From Porphyromonadaceae bacterium UBA2751 (lineage in GTDB: Bacteria; Bacteroidota; Bacteroidia; Bacteroidales; Muribaculaceae), in assembly GCA_002353285.1 (NCBI GenBank), contig DEJJ01000029.1, forward strand, positions 1-64,000: DNA of 64,000 nt. The letters run 5' to 3'. A program made the translations under genes and the position numbers. Positions 33,895 through 42,889 of the stretch are shown one piece after another. How positions within the stretch are numbered: the first letter of the stretch is position 1; every line of letters starts with the position of its first letter. Under the pieces are notes generated by a model. The model was not told the origin of the DNA. It saw only the letters and a list, made by a program, of their open reading frames with translations, and made no database searches.

Positions 33895-36453
33895 ATGACA
33901 CGATTTCTTCACACCTTCTTACTGCTGTCACTGCTTGCTATCGCTGGCAGCTTTGGCGCTACGGCACAAGCTCCCGATGGCTACACCACCATCAAGGGCA
34001 TCGTGCTCGACTCTATAACCGGCGAGGGCATGCCCTATGCGCAAATTTTTCTCACTGGGTCGCAAACAGGGGCCCTCACCAATGAAAATGGTGGGTTCAC
34101 AATCATCACTGGCGTTAAATTCAATTCACTCAGGGTCAACGTAGTGGGCTACCAGTCGCAAGAAATCAAGGTGCCTATGGGCAAGCACACCGACCTCACC
34201 ATCAAGATGGTGCCCACATCGGTCATGCTCAATGAGGTCATTGTGCGCAAGACGGCCAAATATGTCAAGAAGGGGAATCCTGCAGTGGCGTTTGTAGAGA
34301 AACTCAGGGCACGGCGCAACATGTACAACCCCAAGGACCACGACTACTACAATTACGAGAAGTACGAGAAAGTATCTTTCGGGCTCAACAATTTCAACCC
34401 CTACAGCAACAAAAACCTTATCGCGCAGAATTTCAAGTTCTTAAAGGACTACGTCGACACCAGCGACATCACTGGCAAGATGGTGCTGCCGCTTTCTATT
34501 CAGGAGAAGGTGTCGATTGAGCACTTCCGCAAGTCGCCTTCAACTCATCGCGAGGTAGTTATGGCAACCAACCATGCCGGAATCGACGACCAGCACGACA
34601 CCGAGAGCATCAAGCGATTCATCGACGACGTCTTCCGCGAAATGGACATCTTCAGCAACGATATCACGTTCATGCAAAACCGCTTCGTGAGTCCGCTATC
34701 GAGTATCGGCACCGACTTCTACAAATATTATCTCGACACCGTCATGGTCGATGGGGTGCAGCATTACGAGCTTACCTTCACACCTTTCACCACCGAGACT
34801 TTCGGCTTCCTGGGGCGACTGTATGTGCCTGCCAACGACACCACGCTCTTCATCTCTAAAATCAGGATGAATGTGCCGCACAAGATCAACCTCAACTATG
34901 TCAACCAAGTATATCTTGAGCAGGACTATATCAAGGCCCCCGATGGATCACGGCTCAAGGTGCGCGACGACCTTATGGTTGAGTTTAAAATAGCTCCTAA
35001 AACTCCCGAGTTTTACGCTCGCCGACAGACTTTCTATGACGGGCACAATTTCAAGCAGCCCAAGGATTTGACGGTCTTCAACAACACCAGCGAGGTAATA
35101 ATGAGCAACGACATCAAGCAAGACGATAATTACTGGCTCGCTCACAGGCCCGAGGTTGCTACTAAAAACGAGAACACCGTCAAGGACATGCTCAACAGGC
35201 TCAGGAAGTCAAAACTCTTCTACTGGTGCGAGAAGGTGGTCACCACTCTTGTCAACGGCTACATCGCAACCAGCAGCAACTCGCGCAAGAGCAAGTTCGA
35301 CATCGGCCCCATGAACACAACAATCAGCGGCAACTCGCTCGAGGGAGCAAGGTTCCGACTGGGAGGCATGACAACGGCCAATCTCAACCCACACTGGTTC
35401 ACCAAGTTCTACCTTGCCTATGGCACCCGCGATAAGCGATTCAAGTACATGGGCCAAATCGAGTACTCGTTTGTAGGCAAGAAGTATCACCCTAACGAGT
35501 TCCCGGTCAACTCCATCCGCGTCATGCACCGATACGATGTCGACAAAATCGGGCAGCACTATCTTTACACTAACCCCGACAATGTGTTCCTCGCCCTACG
35601 ACGACAGAAGGACGACAAGATAATTTACTTGCGGGAAACGAGGCTTGAGTACAAGCTCGAGACGCAAGCGGGATTCTCTATCACTGCAGCCATCATGCAT
35701 CAACGGCACGAGGCTTCAAGGTTCCTTCCGTTTGCCGATGCCAATGGCAACGCATTTGGTCATTACAATTCAGCAGGTTTTAATGTCACCTTGCGCTATG
35801 CCCCAGGCGAGAAGTTCTACCAAACACGCTCTTTCCGCATCCCCATCAACCAGGACGCTCCAGTATTCACACTCTCCCACACATTCATGCCACGTGGATT
35901 CTTGGGAAGCGACTACACAATCAACAAGACCGAAGCAGGCATTCAAAAGCGATTCTGGTTCTCAGCTTTCGGCTACACCGACATAATCCTGCGAGCTGGC
36001 AAGATTTGGAGCAAGGTGCCCTACCCCGAGCTACTGCTGCCTAATGCCAATCTCTCGTTCACCATCCAGCCCGAGTCGTTCTCGCTCATGAACGCAATGG
36101 AGTTTGTCAACGATCAATACCTATCGTGGGATGTCACCTACTGGATTAACGGCGCAATTCTCAACCGAATACCGCTCATCAAGAAGCTAAAAATGCGAGA
36201 AGTACTGTCATTCCGTGGACTCTGGGGCAAACTCACCGACAAGAACAACCCTGCTCTCAACCCTGAGCTCATGCAGTTCCCCGAGGGACCACTATGTCAG
36301 GCCATGGGCAAGCGCCCCTACATGGAAGTCGGCGTGGGACTCGACAACATCCTCACCATCCTGCGAGTCGACTACATTTGGCGGCTCAACTATCGCGACA
36401 ACCCTGGCATCAACCGCAGTGGCGTGCGCATCCAGATGCACTTCACATTCTAA
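33895..36453 (+). CDS. DUF5686 / carboxypeptidase-regulatory-like outer-membrane protein
   Basis: An 852-residue exported protein of the Bacteroidetes DUF5686 group. The signal peptide (1 to about 25, ending ATAQ) is followed by a carboxypeptidase-D regulatory-like domain (about 30-110: GIVLDSITGEGMPYAQI, then VVGYQS) and a long beta-rich region ending in HFTF, as expected of an outer-membrane barrel. The open frame has an upstream TTG, but the ATG at 33895 gives the signal peptide. Function unknown; proposed roles in this group include surface-protein assembly. Confidence 0.82.
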   Translation: MTRFLHTFLLLSLLAIAGSFGATAQAPDGYTTIKGIVLDSITGEGMPYAQIFLTGSQTGALTNENGGFTIITGVKFNSLRVNVVGYQSQEIKVPMGKHTDLTIKMVPTSVMLNEVIVRKTAKYVKKGNPAVAFVEKLRARRNMYNPKDHDYYNYEKYEKVSFGLNNFNPYSNKNLIAQNFKFLKDYVDTSDITGKMVLPLSIQEKVSIEHFRKSPSTHREVVMATNHAGIDDQHDTESIKRFIDDVFREMDIFSNDITFMQNRFVSPLSSIGTDFYKYYLDTVMVDGVQHYELTFTPFTTETFGFLGRLYVPANDTTLFISKIRMNVPHKINLNYVNQVYLEQDYIKAPDGSRLKVRDDLMVEFKIAPKTPEFYARRQTFYDGHNFKQPKDLTVFNNTSEVIMSNDIKQDDNYWLAHRPEVATKNENTVKDMLNRLRKSKLFYWCEKVVTTLVNGYIATSSNSRKSKFDIGPMNTTISGNSLEGARFRLGGMTTANLNPHWFTKFYLAYGTRDKRFKYMGQIEYSFVGKKYHPNEFPVNSIRVMHRYDVDKIGQHYLYTNPDNVFLALRRQKDDKIIYLRETRLEYKLETQAGFSITAAIMHQRHEASRFLPFADANGNAFGHYNSAGFNVTLRYAPGEKFYQTRSFRIPINQDAPVFTLSHTFMPRGFLGSDYTINKTEAGIQKRFWFSAFGYTDIILRAGKIWSKVPYPELLLPNANLSFTIQPESFSLMNAMEFVNDQYLSWDVTYWINGAILNRIPLIKKLKMREVLSFRGLWGKLTDKNNPALNPELMQFPEGPLCQAMGKRPYMEVGVGLDNILTILRVDYIWRLNYRDNPGINRSGVRIQMHFTF

Positions 36454-36505
36454 ACCATGAACTAAAAAACTCACAACTCATAACTAACAACTCGAAACAA
36501 TTTAC

Positions 36506-36513
36506 TAACTTTG
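36506..36513 (+). promoter_or_regulatory. -7 element for the M13 peptidase gene
   Basis: TAACTTTG matches TAnnTTTG, 42 bp before the ATG; no clear -33 element. Confidence 0.5.
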
Positions 36514-36554
36514 CAACAGGAAATACACATATAATTATATAAACTAACAAAACG

Positions 36555-38579
36555 ATGAAAACCAAGAAACTACTATTATTATCACTAGTGATGACAGCTA
36601 TGACAATGAGTGCTGGAAATCTCAACAAAGGGGTTGATCGCAACAACCTCGACCCGAGCACTAAGCCTGGCGAGAACTTCTATCAGTATGCTTGTGGTGG
36701 ATGGATGAAAGCCAATCCTCTCGACCCTCAGTATGCGAGGTTTGGCACATTTGACGGACTTGCCGAGAACAACCGCGAGCAGCTCAAGGACCTCATCCTC
36801 AACTTGGGCACCAACAATCCCAAAGGCAGCCTGGCACAAAAGGTTAGCGACCTGTATCTTCAGGGTATGGACAGCACATTGCGAAACCAGCAAGGCACAC
36901 GTCCAGTGGAGATGATGCTTGCACAAATCTATCAGATGCCTCGTAATAGTTTCGAGGCAATGATGGCCGACTTCCACACTGGCATTGCAGCCCCATTCTT
37001 CGACAGCGGCGTGATGGCCGACCTCATGAACAGCGACCAAAACTTGCTATACCTCACCGCTGGTGGACTGGGAATGGGCGACCGTGACTATTATCTCGAG
37101 AACGACGAGAACACCACCAAGGTGCGCAATGCTTATCTTAACTATATCGAGAAACTTTTCACTCTCTCGGGCCGCAAGGCTAAGGACGCTAAGAAAATTG
37201 CTAAAAACATCTTGAGCATTGAAACCGAACTTGCCAAGGTGGCTATGACACGCGAGGAGAGCCGCGACTACAGCAAGCAGTATAACCTGCGCACAATCGC
37301 ACAGCTCAAGGCCGACTATCCTAATTTTGACTGGGATGCCTATTTCAACCTGCTTCTTCCTGCTTCAACTAAGCTCGAAAAGGTGTGCGTGATGCACCTC
37401 AACTCTATGGCTAAGTTCAACGAGATGATGGCTACTCTCAAGATTGAGCAAATTCGTGACTACCTGGCTTTCAAATATCTTGACGCAGCTTCTAACTACC
37501 TCACCGATGAATATGAGCAGGCCAACTTCGACATGTACAGCCGTGCCATGAGCGGCAAGACCGTGATGCAACCTCGATGGAAACGCTCGCTCAACGTGCC
37601 TAATGCCGTGCTGGGCGAGGCTGTAGGTGAACTCTATGTGAAGAAGTATTTCCCCGAGGAGTCGAAACAGAAGATGATTAAACTCATCAACAATCTGCGC
37701 ATGGCTCTGGGCGAGCACATTCAAGGTCTCACTTGGATGAGCCCCAAGACTAAAGTCAACGCGCTTGTCAAGCTCAACAGCTTCACCGTCAAGGTGGGAT
37801 ATCCCGACCAGTGGCGCGACTACAGCGGCATCTCTATCGACCGCAATGCCTACTACTGGGAGAACGTAAAGAACGCTCGCCGCTTTGAGGCCGAGTATCA
37901 GCTCTCACAACTCAACAAGCCAGTCGACAAGGATAAATGGCAGATGACACCACAAACCGTTAACGCCTACTACGACCCATCTACCAACGAGATCTGCTTC
38001 CCAGCAGGCATCCTGCAGAAGCCTTACTTCGATCCCGATGCCGATGATGCCAGCAACTACGGCGCAATTGGCGTGGTAATCGGTCACGAGATGACTCACG
38101 GCTTCGACGACCAGGGCCGCAACTTCGACCACCACGGCAACATGATTGACTGGTGGACTGCCGAGGACGCTGCCAAATTCCAGCAGCTGGCCGACAAACT
38201 GGGTGCTCAATATAGTGCCGAGATCGTAGCCGACGACGTGCACGCCAACGGCACGTTCACTATGGGTGAGAACATCGCCGACCACGGTGGACTGCGAGTA
38301 GCCTACAGCGCTTTCAAGAAGACTGAGCAAGGAGCAAGCGACAAGACAATCGACGGCTTCACTCCCGACCAGCGTTTCTTCCTCAGCTACGCCAACGTGT
38401 GGGCAGCCAACATTACCAAGGAGGAAATACTGCGACGCACCAAGACCGACCCACACTCACTCGGCATCAACCGCGTGAACGTGGCAATTCGCAACCTGGA
38501 GCCATTCTTCAAGGCCTTCGACATCAAGCCTGGCGAGAAGATGTGGCGCGACCCAGCCGACCGCGTTACCATCTGGTAA
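36555..38579 (+). CDS. pepO: M13 family metallopeptidase (neprilysin/PepO-like), exported
   Basis: A zinc endopeptidase for peptides, probably periplasmic: the N terminus (1 to about 20) is a signal peptide without a lipobox. Of 674 residues, the substrate-binding NAYYDPSTNEICFPAGIL precedes HEMTH (511-515), GFDDQGRNFD and the third zinc ligand E572 in GENIADHGG. The C terminus ends in VTIW, as M13 enzymes do. Length is typical. Confidence 0.93.
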   Translation: MKTKKLLLLSLVMTAMTMSAGNLNKGVDRNNLDPSTKPGENFYQYACGGWMKANPLDPQYARFGTFDGLAENNREQLKDLILNLGTNNPKGSLAQKVSDLYLQGMDSTLRNQQGTRPVEMMLAQIYQMPRNSFEAMMADFHTGIAAPFFDSGVMADLMNSDQNLLYLTAGGLGMGDRDYYLENDENTTKVRNAYLNYIEKLFTLSGRKAKDAKKIAKNILSIETELAKVAMTREESRDYSKQYNLRTIAQLKADYPNFDWDAYFNLLLPASTKLEKVCVMHLNSMAKFNEMMATLKIEQIRDYLAFKYLDAASNYLTDEYEQANFDMYSRAMSGKTVMQPRWKRSLNVPNAVLGEAVGELYVKKYFPEESKQKMIKLINNLRMALGEHIQGLTWMSPKTKVNALVKLNSFTVKVGYPDQWRDYSGISIDRNAYYWENVKNARRFEAEYQLSQLNKPVDKDKWQMTPQTVNAYYDPSTNEICFPAGILQKPYFDPDADDASNYGAIGVVIGHEMTHGFDDQGRNFDHHGNMIDWWTAEDAAKFQQLADKLGAQYSAEIVADDVHANGTFTMGENIADHGGLRVAYSAFKKTEQGASDKTIDGFTPDQRFFLSYANVWAANITKEEILRRTKTDPHSLGINRVNVAIRNLEPFFKAFDIKPGEKMWRDPADRVTIW

Positions 38580-38603
38580 TTCGACACTAACTTTGTCACA
38601 CAA

Positions 38604-38647
38604 CAACCGCTGGCAACGTGCTACAATGAGCACATCGCCAGCGGTTG
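38604..38647. terminator. Stem-loop between pepO and the LuxR-type gene
   Basis: CAACCGCTGGC (38604-38614) pairs with GCCAGCGGTTG (38637-38647), with a smaller GTGCT/AGCAC stem inside. It separates convergent genes; there is no long T-run. Confidence 0.65.
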
Positions 38648-38703
38648 CTTGTCACATGCAGGCCGCATCGTCCCACAAAATGGCAATAAAAAACTGCCCC
38701 CGT

Positions 38704-39459
38704 TTATATTAGCCCCGAATTGGTGGCGAGCGTTAGAGCCTCGGTGATAGAGCGGGTGCCCAGGCGTTCAAACATCACTCGCTTGTAGGTTTTCACAGTG
38801 TCAATCGAGCGGTTCATCGTGTCGGCAATCTGCGCTACGGTGAGCCCTTGGGCCGAGAGAATGAGCACCTGTCTCTCCTGTGGCCGCAATTTGACAGTCT
38901 CCTTGGTTATCCATTGATGGCAATCAAGTGAGTATTCCCAGTAGGACGGCGCTCCTTTCTTGCGTAGCTCAATGTGTCCGGGCTCGCTGTGCGACGAGAG
39001 CGACACCACGCACATCGAGAGCCACAGCCGGCCGTCGTCGGCGAGGGCAAATGGGGTCATCTTATGGTTGATGAGAAACCGTTTCTCGCCATCCTCGATG
39101 TGGAAATCATAGCTAATGAAATAGCCATTGCGCTCTTCCACAGGGATGCTATTGAATTTCTTGAAGCCCGCCGTGTTGATCTCAAGCAGCATGGCTTGCT
39201 CGGCTTCGGGCACATGCTCAAGGTAGAACTGATAGCCCATCTTCTTCATCTGCTCGGCAGTGTGGCCACCCAGAAACAGCGGATTACTTGCCACATGCAG
39301 GAACTCGCGCTTAAAATAGTCAATCACATAGATGCTCTGGTATGTGGCATTAGCCATCGCATCAACGGCACGCTTGAGCATCTCAATGTGGGCATAACGG
39401 TCACCACTGAGCTCACTCACGCTATTCTCTTCAAAAAAGAAATCCTCAATTCTTGCCAT
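38704..39459 (-). CDS. PAS-like LuxR-type transcriptional regulator
   Basis: A 251-residue cytoplasmic regulator. Residues about 25-160 resemble a PAS sensor (YVIDYFKREFLHVASNP near the start). Residues 191-251 are a LuxR/GerE helix-turn-helix, with LRPQERQVLILSAQGLTVAQ and SIDTVKTYKR. No phosphoacceptor domain is present, so it probably senses a small molecule or redox change through the PAS-like part. Its own promoter adjoins an inverted-repeat operator, and the same operators recur before the barrel gene at 42890, which makes that gene the most likely target. The ligand is unknown. Confidence 0.85.
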   Translation of the reverse strand: MARIEDFFFEENSVSELSGDRYAHIEMLKRAVDAMANATYQSIYVIDYFKREFLHVASNPLFLGGHTAEQMKKMGYQFYLEHVPEAEQAMLLEINTAGFKKFNSIPVEERNGYFISYDFHIEDGEKRFLINHKMTPFALADDGRLWLSMCVVSLSSHSEPGHIELRKKGAPSYWEYSLDCHQWITKETVKLRPQERQVLILSAQGLTVAQIADTMNRSIDTVKTYKRVMFERLGTRSITEALTLATNSGLI

Positions 39460-39480
39460 AATATATTAGTTTTGTTATGG

Positions 39481-39510
39481 CAAAATTACAAAACATTCCC
39501 GATCATTCAA
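39481..39510 (-). promoter_or_regulatory. Promoter of the LuxR-type gene
   Basis: On the minus strand TTG (39508-39510), 19 bp spacer, TAATTTTG (39481-39488). Operator A1 (39515-39536) begins 5 bp upstream of the -33 element, so autoregulation is likely. Confidence 0.7.
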
Positions 39511-39514
39511 CCAT

Positions 39515-39612
39515 TTTCACACCCTAAAGTGTGAAATTTCAGTTTTTCAATTCTTACTGCAACATTTCACCCTTTAGTGTGCATCTAATTCAAAAAGACC
39601 TATCTAAATTTG
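39515..39612 (+). promoter_or_regulatory. Regulatory module copy A: two operators plus a -7 element
   Basis: Operator A1 (39515-39536) is a perfect inverted repeat TTTCACAC-6 bp-GTGTGAAA. Operator A2 has the core CACCCTTTAGTGTG (39568-39581). A1 shares that core as CACCCTAAAGTGTG (39520-39533); the cores are 48 bp apart. TAAATTTG (39605-39612) follows without a -33 element, which suggests activator dependence. The block is closely similar to 42761-42862. Confidence 0.8.
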
Positions 39613-39859
39613 CTTGTAGAATAATATAAATCCCTAGACTATGCAAAAAGAAATTACCAAAGTTAATGAATTATAAATCGTTTAAAAACAAGCGCAAGTA
39701 GTAGAATTTTGCTTAACTTTGCGAAAACATACGCCTTTTTCAATGAGATAATTCTTGTATATAATACATGCGGCTATGTCTTTCATGAGTTGCGCATGTT
39801 TACATGCCACATGTAAAGAAAAAGATTGAAATGTTGAATATCAATAAGAATTCAAAACA
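39613..39859 (+). other. Leader with an 11-codon ORF and second promoter
   Basis: Downstream of module A an ATG at 39651 opens only an 11-codon frame (MQKEITKVNEL), ending at 39686. A second -7 element TAACTTTG (39714-39721) precedes the membrane regulator gene. There is no other coding sequence. Confidence 0.5.
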
Positions 39860-40558
39860 ATGAAGAAGCTTCCTTTCATCATATTCGTTTTTATAATGCT
39901 TTGTGCGTTATGTTCAAGCGTCTGCAACTATAAAATTGCCGAAAACAGGATAACACGAGATGTAAACAATGCACTAAAGCTTACTCTTGCCAAAATGCCT
40001 ACTGATGTGGTCAATGCCGATACCATCAGCTGTTATCGTAGCCATATCACAATAGCCGAACTGAAAGACACCGCATGCATTGCCATGACATCCGTAAAAA
40101 GAGCTGGGCGCATAGAAACGAAGATGGTTGCACAGGCTAATTGCGACTTTATTACCACACTGATGATTTCTGACCAGCGAGCATCTGGGACATTATTATT
40201 TGTCGGCATTCTATGGATGATATGCAGCATACTATATATGCGCAGGTTTAAACCTGAAATGTTTGCTGGAGGACTTAATTATGGAGGCATTGTTTTTGCC
40301 AACGACAAATTTATTACTGCTAAGGGCGAACCAATTCATTTCACTCCGATGCAGCATTCCCTTATGGAGATGTTTATGATGACTGAATCTCATTCACTGT
40401 CCAAACAAGAAATCTGCGACCGTCTGTGGCCCAAAAAGCCTGATGCCAGCGACACACTTTATACTCTTATAAAACGGGTAAAACCCATCTTGGAGTCCAA
40501 TAGTAACTTGAAAATAGAGTCAGACAGGGGCAAAAGTTATACATTGAAACTCAAATAG
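39860..40558 (+). CDS. Membrane-anchored winged-helix (OmpR/PhoB-type) transcriptional regulator
   Basis: A 232-residue protein with an N-terminal membrane segment (about 5-22), a periplasmic stretch of about 90 residues, a second membrane helix (about 111-127) and a C-terminal winged helix (about 140-232: FTPMQHSLMEMF, SKQEICDRLWPKKPDASDTLYTLIKRVKPIL, SDRGKSYTL). This is a one-component, ToxR/CadC-like plan with the DNA-binding domain at the C terminus instead of the N terminus. It likely senses a periplasmic signal and controls the adjacent barrel gene, before which three 11-bp repeats lie. Lower GC than the housekeeping neighbours. Confidence 0.75.
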   Translation: MKKLPFIIFVFIMLCALCSSVCNYKIAENRITRDVNNALKLTLAKMPTDVVNADTISCYRSHITIAELKDTACIAMTSVKRAGRIETKMVAQANCDFITTLMISDQRASGTLLFVGILWMICSILYMRRFKPEMFAGGLNYGGIVFANDKFITAKGEPIHFTPMQHSLMEMFMMTESHSLSKQEICDRLWPKKPDASDTLYTLIKRVKPILESNSNLKIESDRGKSYTLKLK

Positions 40559-40565
40559 TTAGGTT

Positions 40566-40612
40566 AATGTCAGATAAATGTCAGACAAATGTCAGGTAAT
40601 ATATCTGACATT
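40566..40612 (+). promoter_or_regulatory. 11-bp direct repeats with an inverted fourth unit; also a terminator
   Basis: Three head-to-tail units AATGTCAGATA, AATGTCAGACA and AATGTCAGGTA (40566-40576, 40577-40587, 40588-40598) are followed by TATCTGACATT (40602-40612), the exact reverse complement of unit 1. The 11-bp period suits an OmpR-type regulator. Unit 3 and the inverted unit also form an 8-9 bp stem followed by eight T, a plausible terminator of the regulator gene. Confidence 0.75.
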
Positions 40613-40627
40613 TTTTTTATTCCATAA

Positions 40628-40635
40628 TACCTTTG
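40628..40635 (+). promoter_or_regulatory. -7 element for the barrel gene at 40665
   Basis: TACCTTTG matches TAnnTTTG; the repeat array ends 15 bp upstream in place of a -33 element. Confidence 0.55.
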
Positions 40636-40664
40636 CATCGAAATTCAAAAAAAGTTCGATGCAT

Positions 40665-42716
40665 ATGAAACAATCATTATTTCTACTCATTTTCCTATGT
40701 ATTTCTTCTTTCTCTGCCTTTGCTCAGAATGAAGACAGAACTGTTACTCTTGATGAAGTTATCGTCAATGCTCCCAAGGTAATCAGCAAGGCTGACGGCC
40801 TGATGATATTTCCTACAGCTGCCCAGAAGAATGCCTCCAACAACGGTTATGGTCTTCTGCTGAAACTCTCGTTGCCCAACCTCCGAATTGATGATGTAGC
40901 ACATTCGATAACAGCAATAGATGGCAGAGGCAGTGTGCAACTTAGAATCAATGGAATCATCGTCGGCAAAGAGGAAATGTTGGCACTTAATCCAAAACTC
41001 ATAAGCAAAATTGACTTCATTGACAATCCTGGTGTGCGTTATGGTGAAAATGTAGCCTATGTCATCAACATTATCACCAAGCGCAATGACTCGGGTTATA
41101 CATTAGGTGCTGACATCACTCCCACCCTCACTTCCTTGCAAGGTGATGGCACGATATATGGAAAATGGAATCATAAGAAAAGCGAGTTTACTGTCTCCTA
41201 CAATTATAGTGGTTATAAATTGAATGGCACGAGGGTAACTGAGTTGGCACAATATACCTTGAGTAATGGTAGCATCCATACTATAGAGCGTGATGATGTT
41301 GAGACTCTCAGAAAAGCGCATAGTCATGATGTGAAGCTTACCTACAATCTGGCAGATTCTACAGCCTTTGTCTTTCAAGCATCCTTGAGTGAGAGTCTAA
41401 ATAAAACTCCTGGCAATTATTCAATTAAAGACATTATTGATGGCACAAAGCGATATAATTCAACTAACAGAGAGAGCGGCAAATCCAATTCGCCTGTCCT
41501 CGATTTGTACTTCTTCCGCCAACTCACTCCGCGTCAATCAATCACAGCAAATGCTGTTGGCACTTACATCGCCACTAAGAGCAGCAATTACTACGATGAG
41601 GGAGCACCTTATCAATATGACGTGAGTGGCAAGACCGTCTCTGCTTTATCTGAAATAATCTACGAAAATCGACTGAAACCCTTCACATTATCTGCCGGAG
41701 TAAACTATCGCTACAAATACACGAAAAATGATTATACGGGCGATGCTTTCGCTCTGACTGAGTTGAAGCAGAATAATGTCTATGCGTTCAGCGAGATAAA
41801 AGGCTCGCTCAAGAATTTACGATATTCACTTGGTTTGGGAGCAAGCTACATCCATTACAATCAAAATGAGCACAACTACGACTTCTGGACTTTCCGCCCC
41901 AAGGCGACTCTGGCTTATAATATCATGAACGGGATGCTGCTAAGCTATACTTTCGAGATGAAAGACCGTGCTTCACGCATTGCCATGGTCAGCGATGCAA
42001 CAATTCAAACAAACAGCATGGAATATACCGTGGGCAACCCCAATCTCAAGCCTAGTCGAGACATTGAACATGCATTGCGCCTGTCGTTTAACAATGACCG
42101 CTGGAGTGCATTTGCCGAAGGATTCTACCGGCATTGCAATAAACCCAACATGGCACTCTATGAGCGCACCAACGATGATAAGTTCATCTATACACAGATA
42201 AACCAGAAAGCTATTAACGTGTTAAATGTAATGGCATACGCTAGTTATTGGATTATACCCGAGAAGCTACAAGCTTATGTAAACGGAGGAATGATGCGTT
42301 GCTTCAACTATGGCTTTGAATATACGCATTGTTACACATCGTGGTTCTATTCGGCTGGTGTCACAGCCTATCTCGGAAAATTCACTTTACTGGCTTATGC
42401 TAACAATGGCTTTCGCTTCTTAGAGGGCGAAACTAAGGGATATAACGGAGCTAATACAATCTTGCAATGCTCCTACAACTATAAGGATTGGCAATTTTCA
42501 CTCTCATGGTCAAATCCTTTCATCAATAACTACAAGTCTTCCGAGAGCGAAATTCTAAATCGGAATCTGTACAAGCACTTTGTTCATAATAATAGAGATT
42601 TTGGCAATAGCGTGTCACTTAACATATCATGGCGATTAAGCCGAGGCCGAAAACATAAGTCGGCCGATAAAACGATCAATCTAAGAGATACCGACAATGG
42701 TATCATCACCCGATGA
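40665..42716 (+). CDS. TonB-receptor-like outer-membrane beta-barrel protein
   Basis: A 683-residue exported protein. The signal peptide (1 to about 20, ending AFAQ) is followed by a plug-like domain (TVTLDEVIVNAPKV, then RINGIIVGKEEM, IDFIDNPGVRYGE and INIITKR) and a beta-barrel. It lacks the carboxypeptidase-like N-terminal domain. The open frame begins at 40578, but that ATG is inside the regulatory repeats and before the -7 element; the ATG at 40665 starts the signal peptide. It is related in layout to the products at 42890 and 50545. Substrate unknown; no SusD partner is present. Confidence 0.8.
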   Translation: MKQSLFLLIFLCISSFSAFAQNEDRTVTLDEVIVNAPKVISKADGLMIFPTAAQKNASNNGYGLLLKLSLPNLRIDDVAHSITAIDGRGSVQLRINGIIVGKEEMLALNPKLISKIDFIDNPGVRYGENVAYVINIITKRNDSGYTLGADITPTLTSLQGDGTIYGKWNHKKSEFTVSYNYSGYKLNGTRVTELAQYTLSNGSIHTIERDDVETLRKAHSHDVKLTYNLADSTAFVFQASLSESLNKTPGNYSIKDIIDGTKRYNSTNRESGKSNSPVLDLYFFRQLTPRQSITANAVGTYIATKSSNYYDEGAPYQYDVSGKTVSALSEIIYENRLKPFTLSAGVNYRYKYTKNDYTGDAFALTELKQNNVYAFSEIKGSLKNLRYSLGLGASYIHYNQNEHNYDFWTFRPKATLAYNIMNGMLLSYTFEMKDRASRIAMVSDATIQTNSMEYTVGNPNLKPSRDIEHALRLSFNNDRWSAFAEGFYRHCNKPNMALYERTNDDKFIYTQINQKAINVLNVMAYASYWIIPEKLQAYVNGGMMRCFNYGFEYTHCYTSWFYSAGVTAYLGKFTLLAYANNGFRFLEGETKGYNGANTILQCSYNYKDWQFSLSWSNPFINNYKSSESEILNRNLYKHFVHNNRDFGNSVSLNISWRLSRGRKHKSADKTINLRDTDNGIITR

Positions 42717-42760
42717 GGGGAAGCTATTAAAAGATCATTGTTTGCCTTGTGGTATGGCTA

Positions 42761-42862
42761 ATTTTCACACCCTAAAGTGTGAAAATGCTTGTTGTTTGCT
42801 TTTGGTCTGCAACATTTCACCCTTTAGTGTGCGTCTAATTCAAAAAAAACTATCTAAATTTG
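42761..42862 (+). promoter_or_regulatory. Regulatory module copy B: two operators plus a -7 element
   Basis: Operator B1 (42763-42784) is identical to A1: TTTCACAC-6 bp-GTGTGAAA. B2 has the core CACCCTTTAGTGTG (42818-42831), 50 bp from the B1 core. TAAATTTG (42855-42862) follows without a -33 element. From 42811 the block matches copy A almost base for base over about 50 bp. The B2 centre lies roughly 45 bp before the expected transcription start, a normal place for a LuxR-type activator. Confidence 0.8.
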
Positions 42863-42889
42863 TACATAAATTTTATAAACCCGAAGGCT

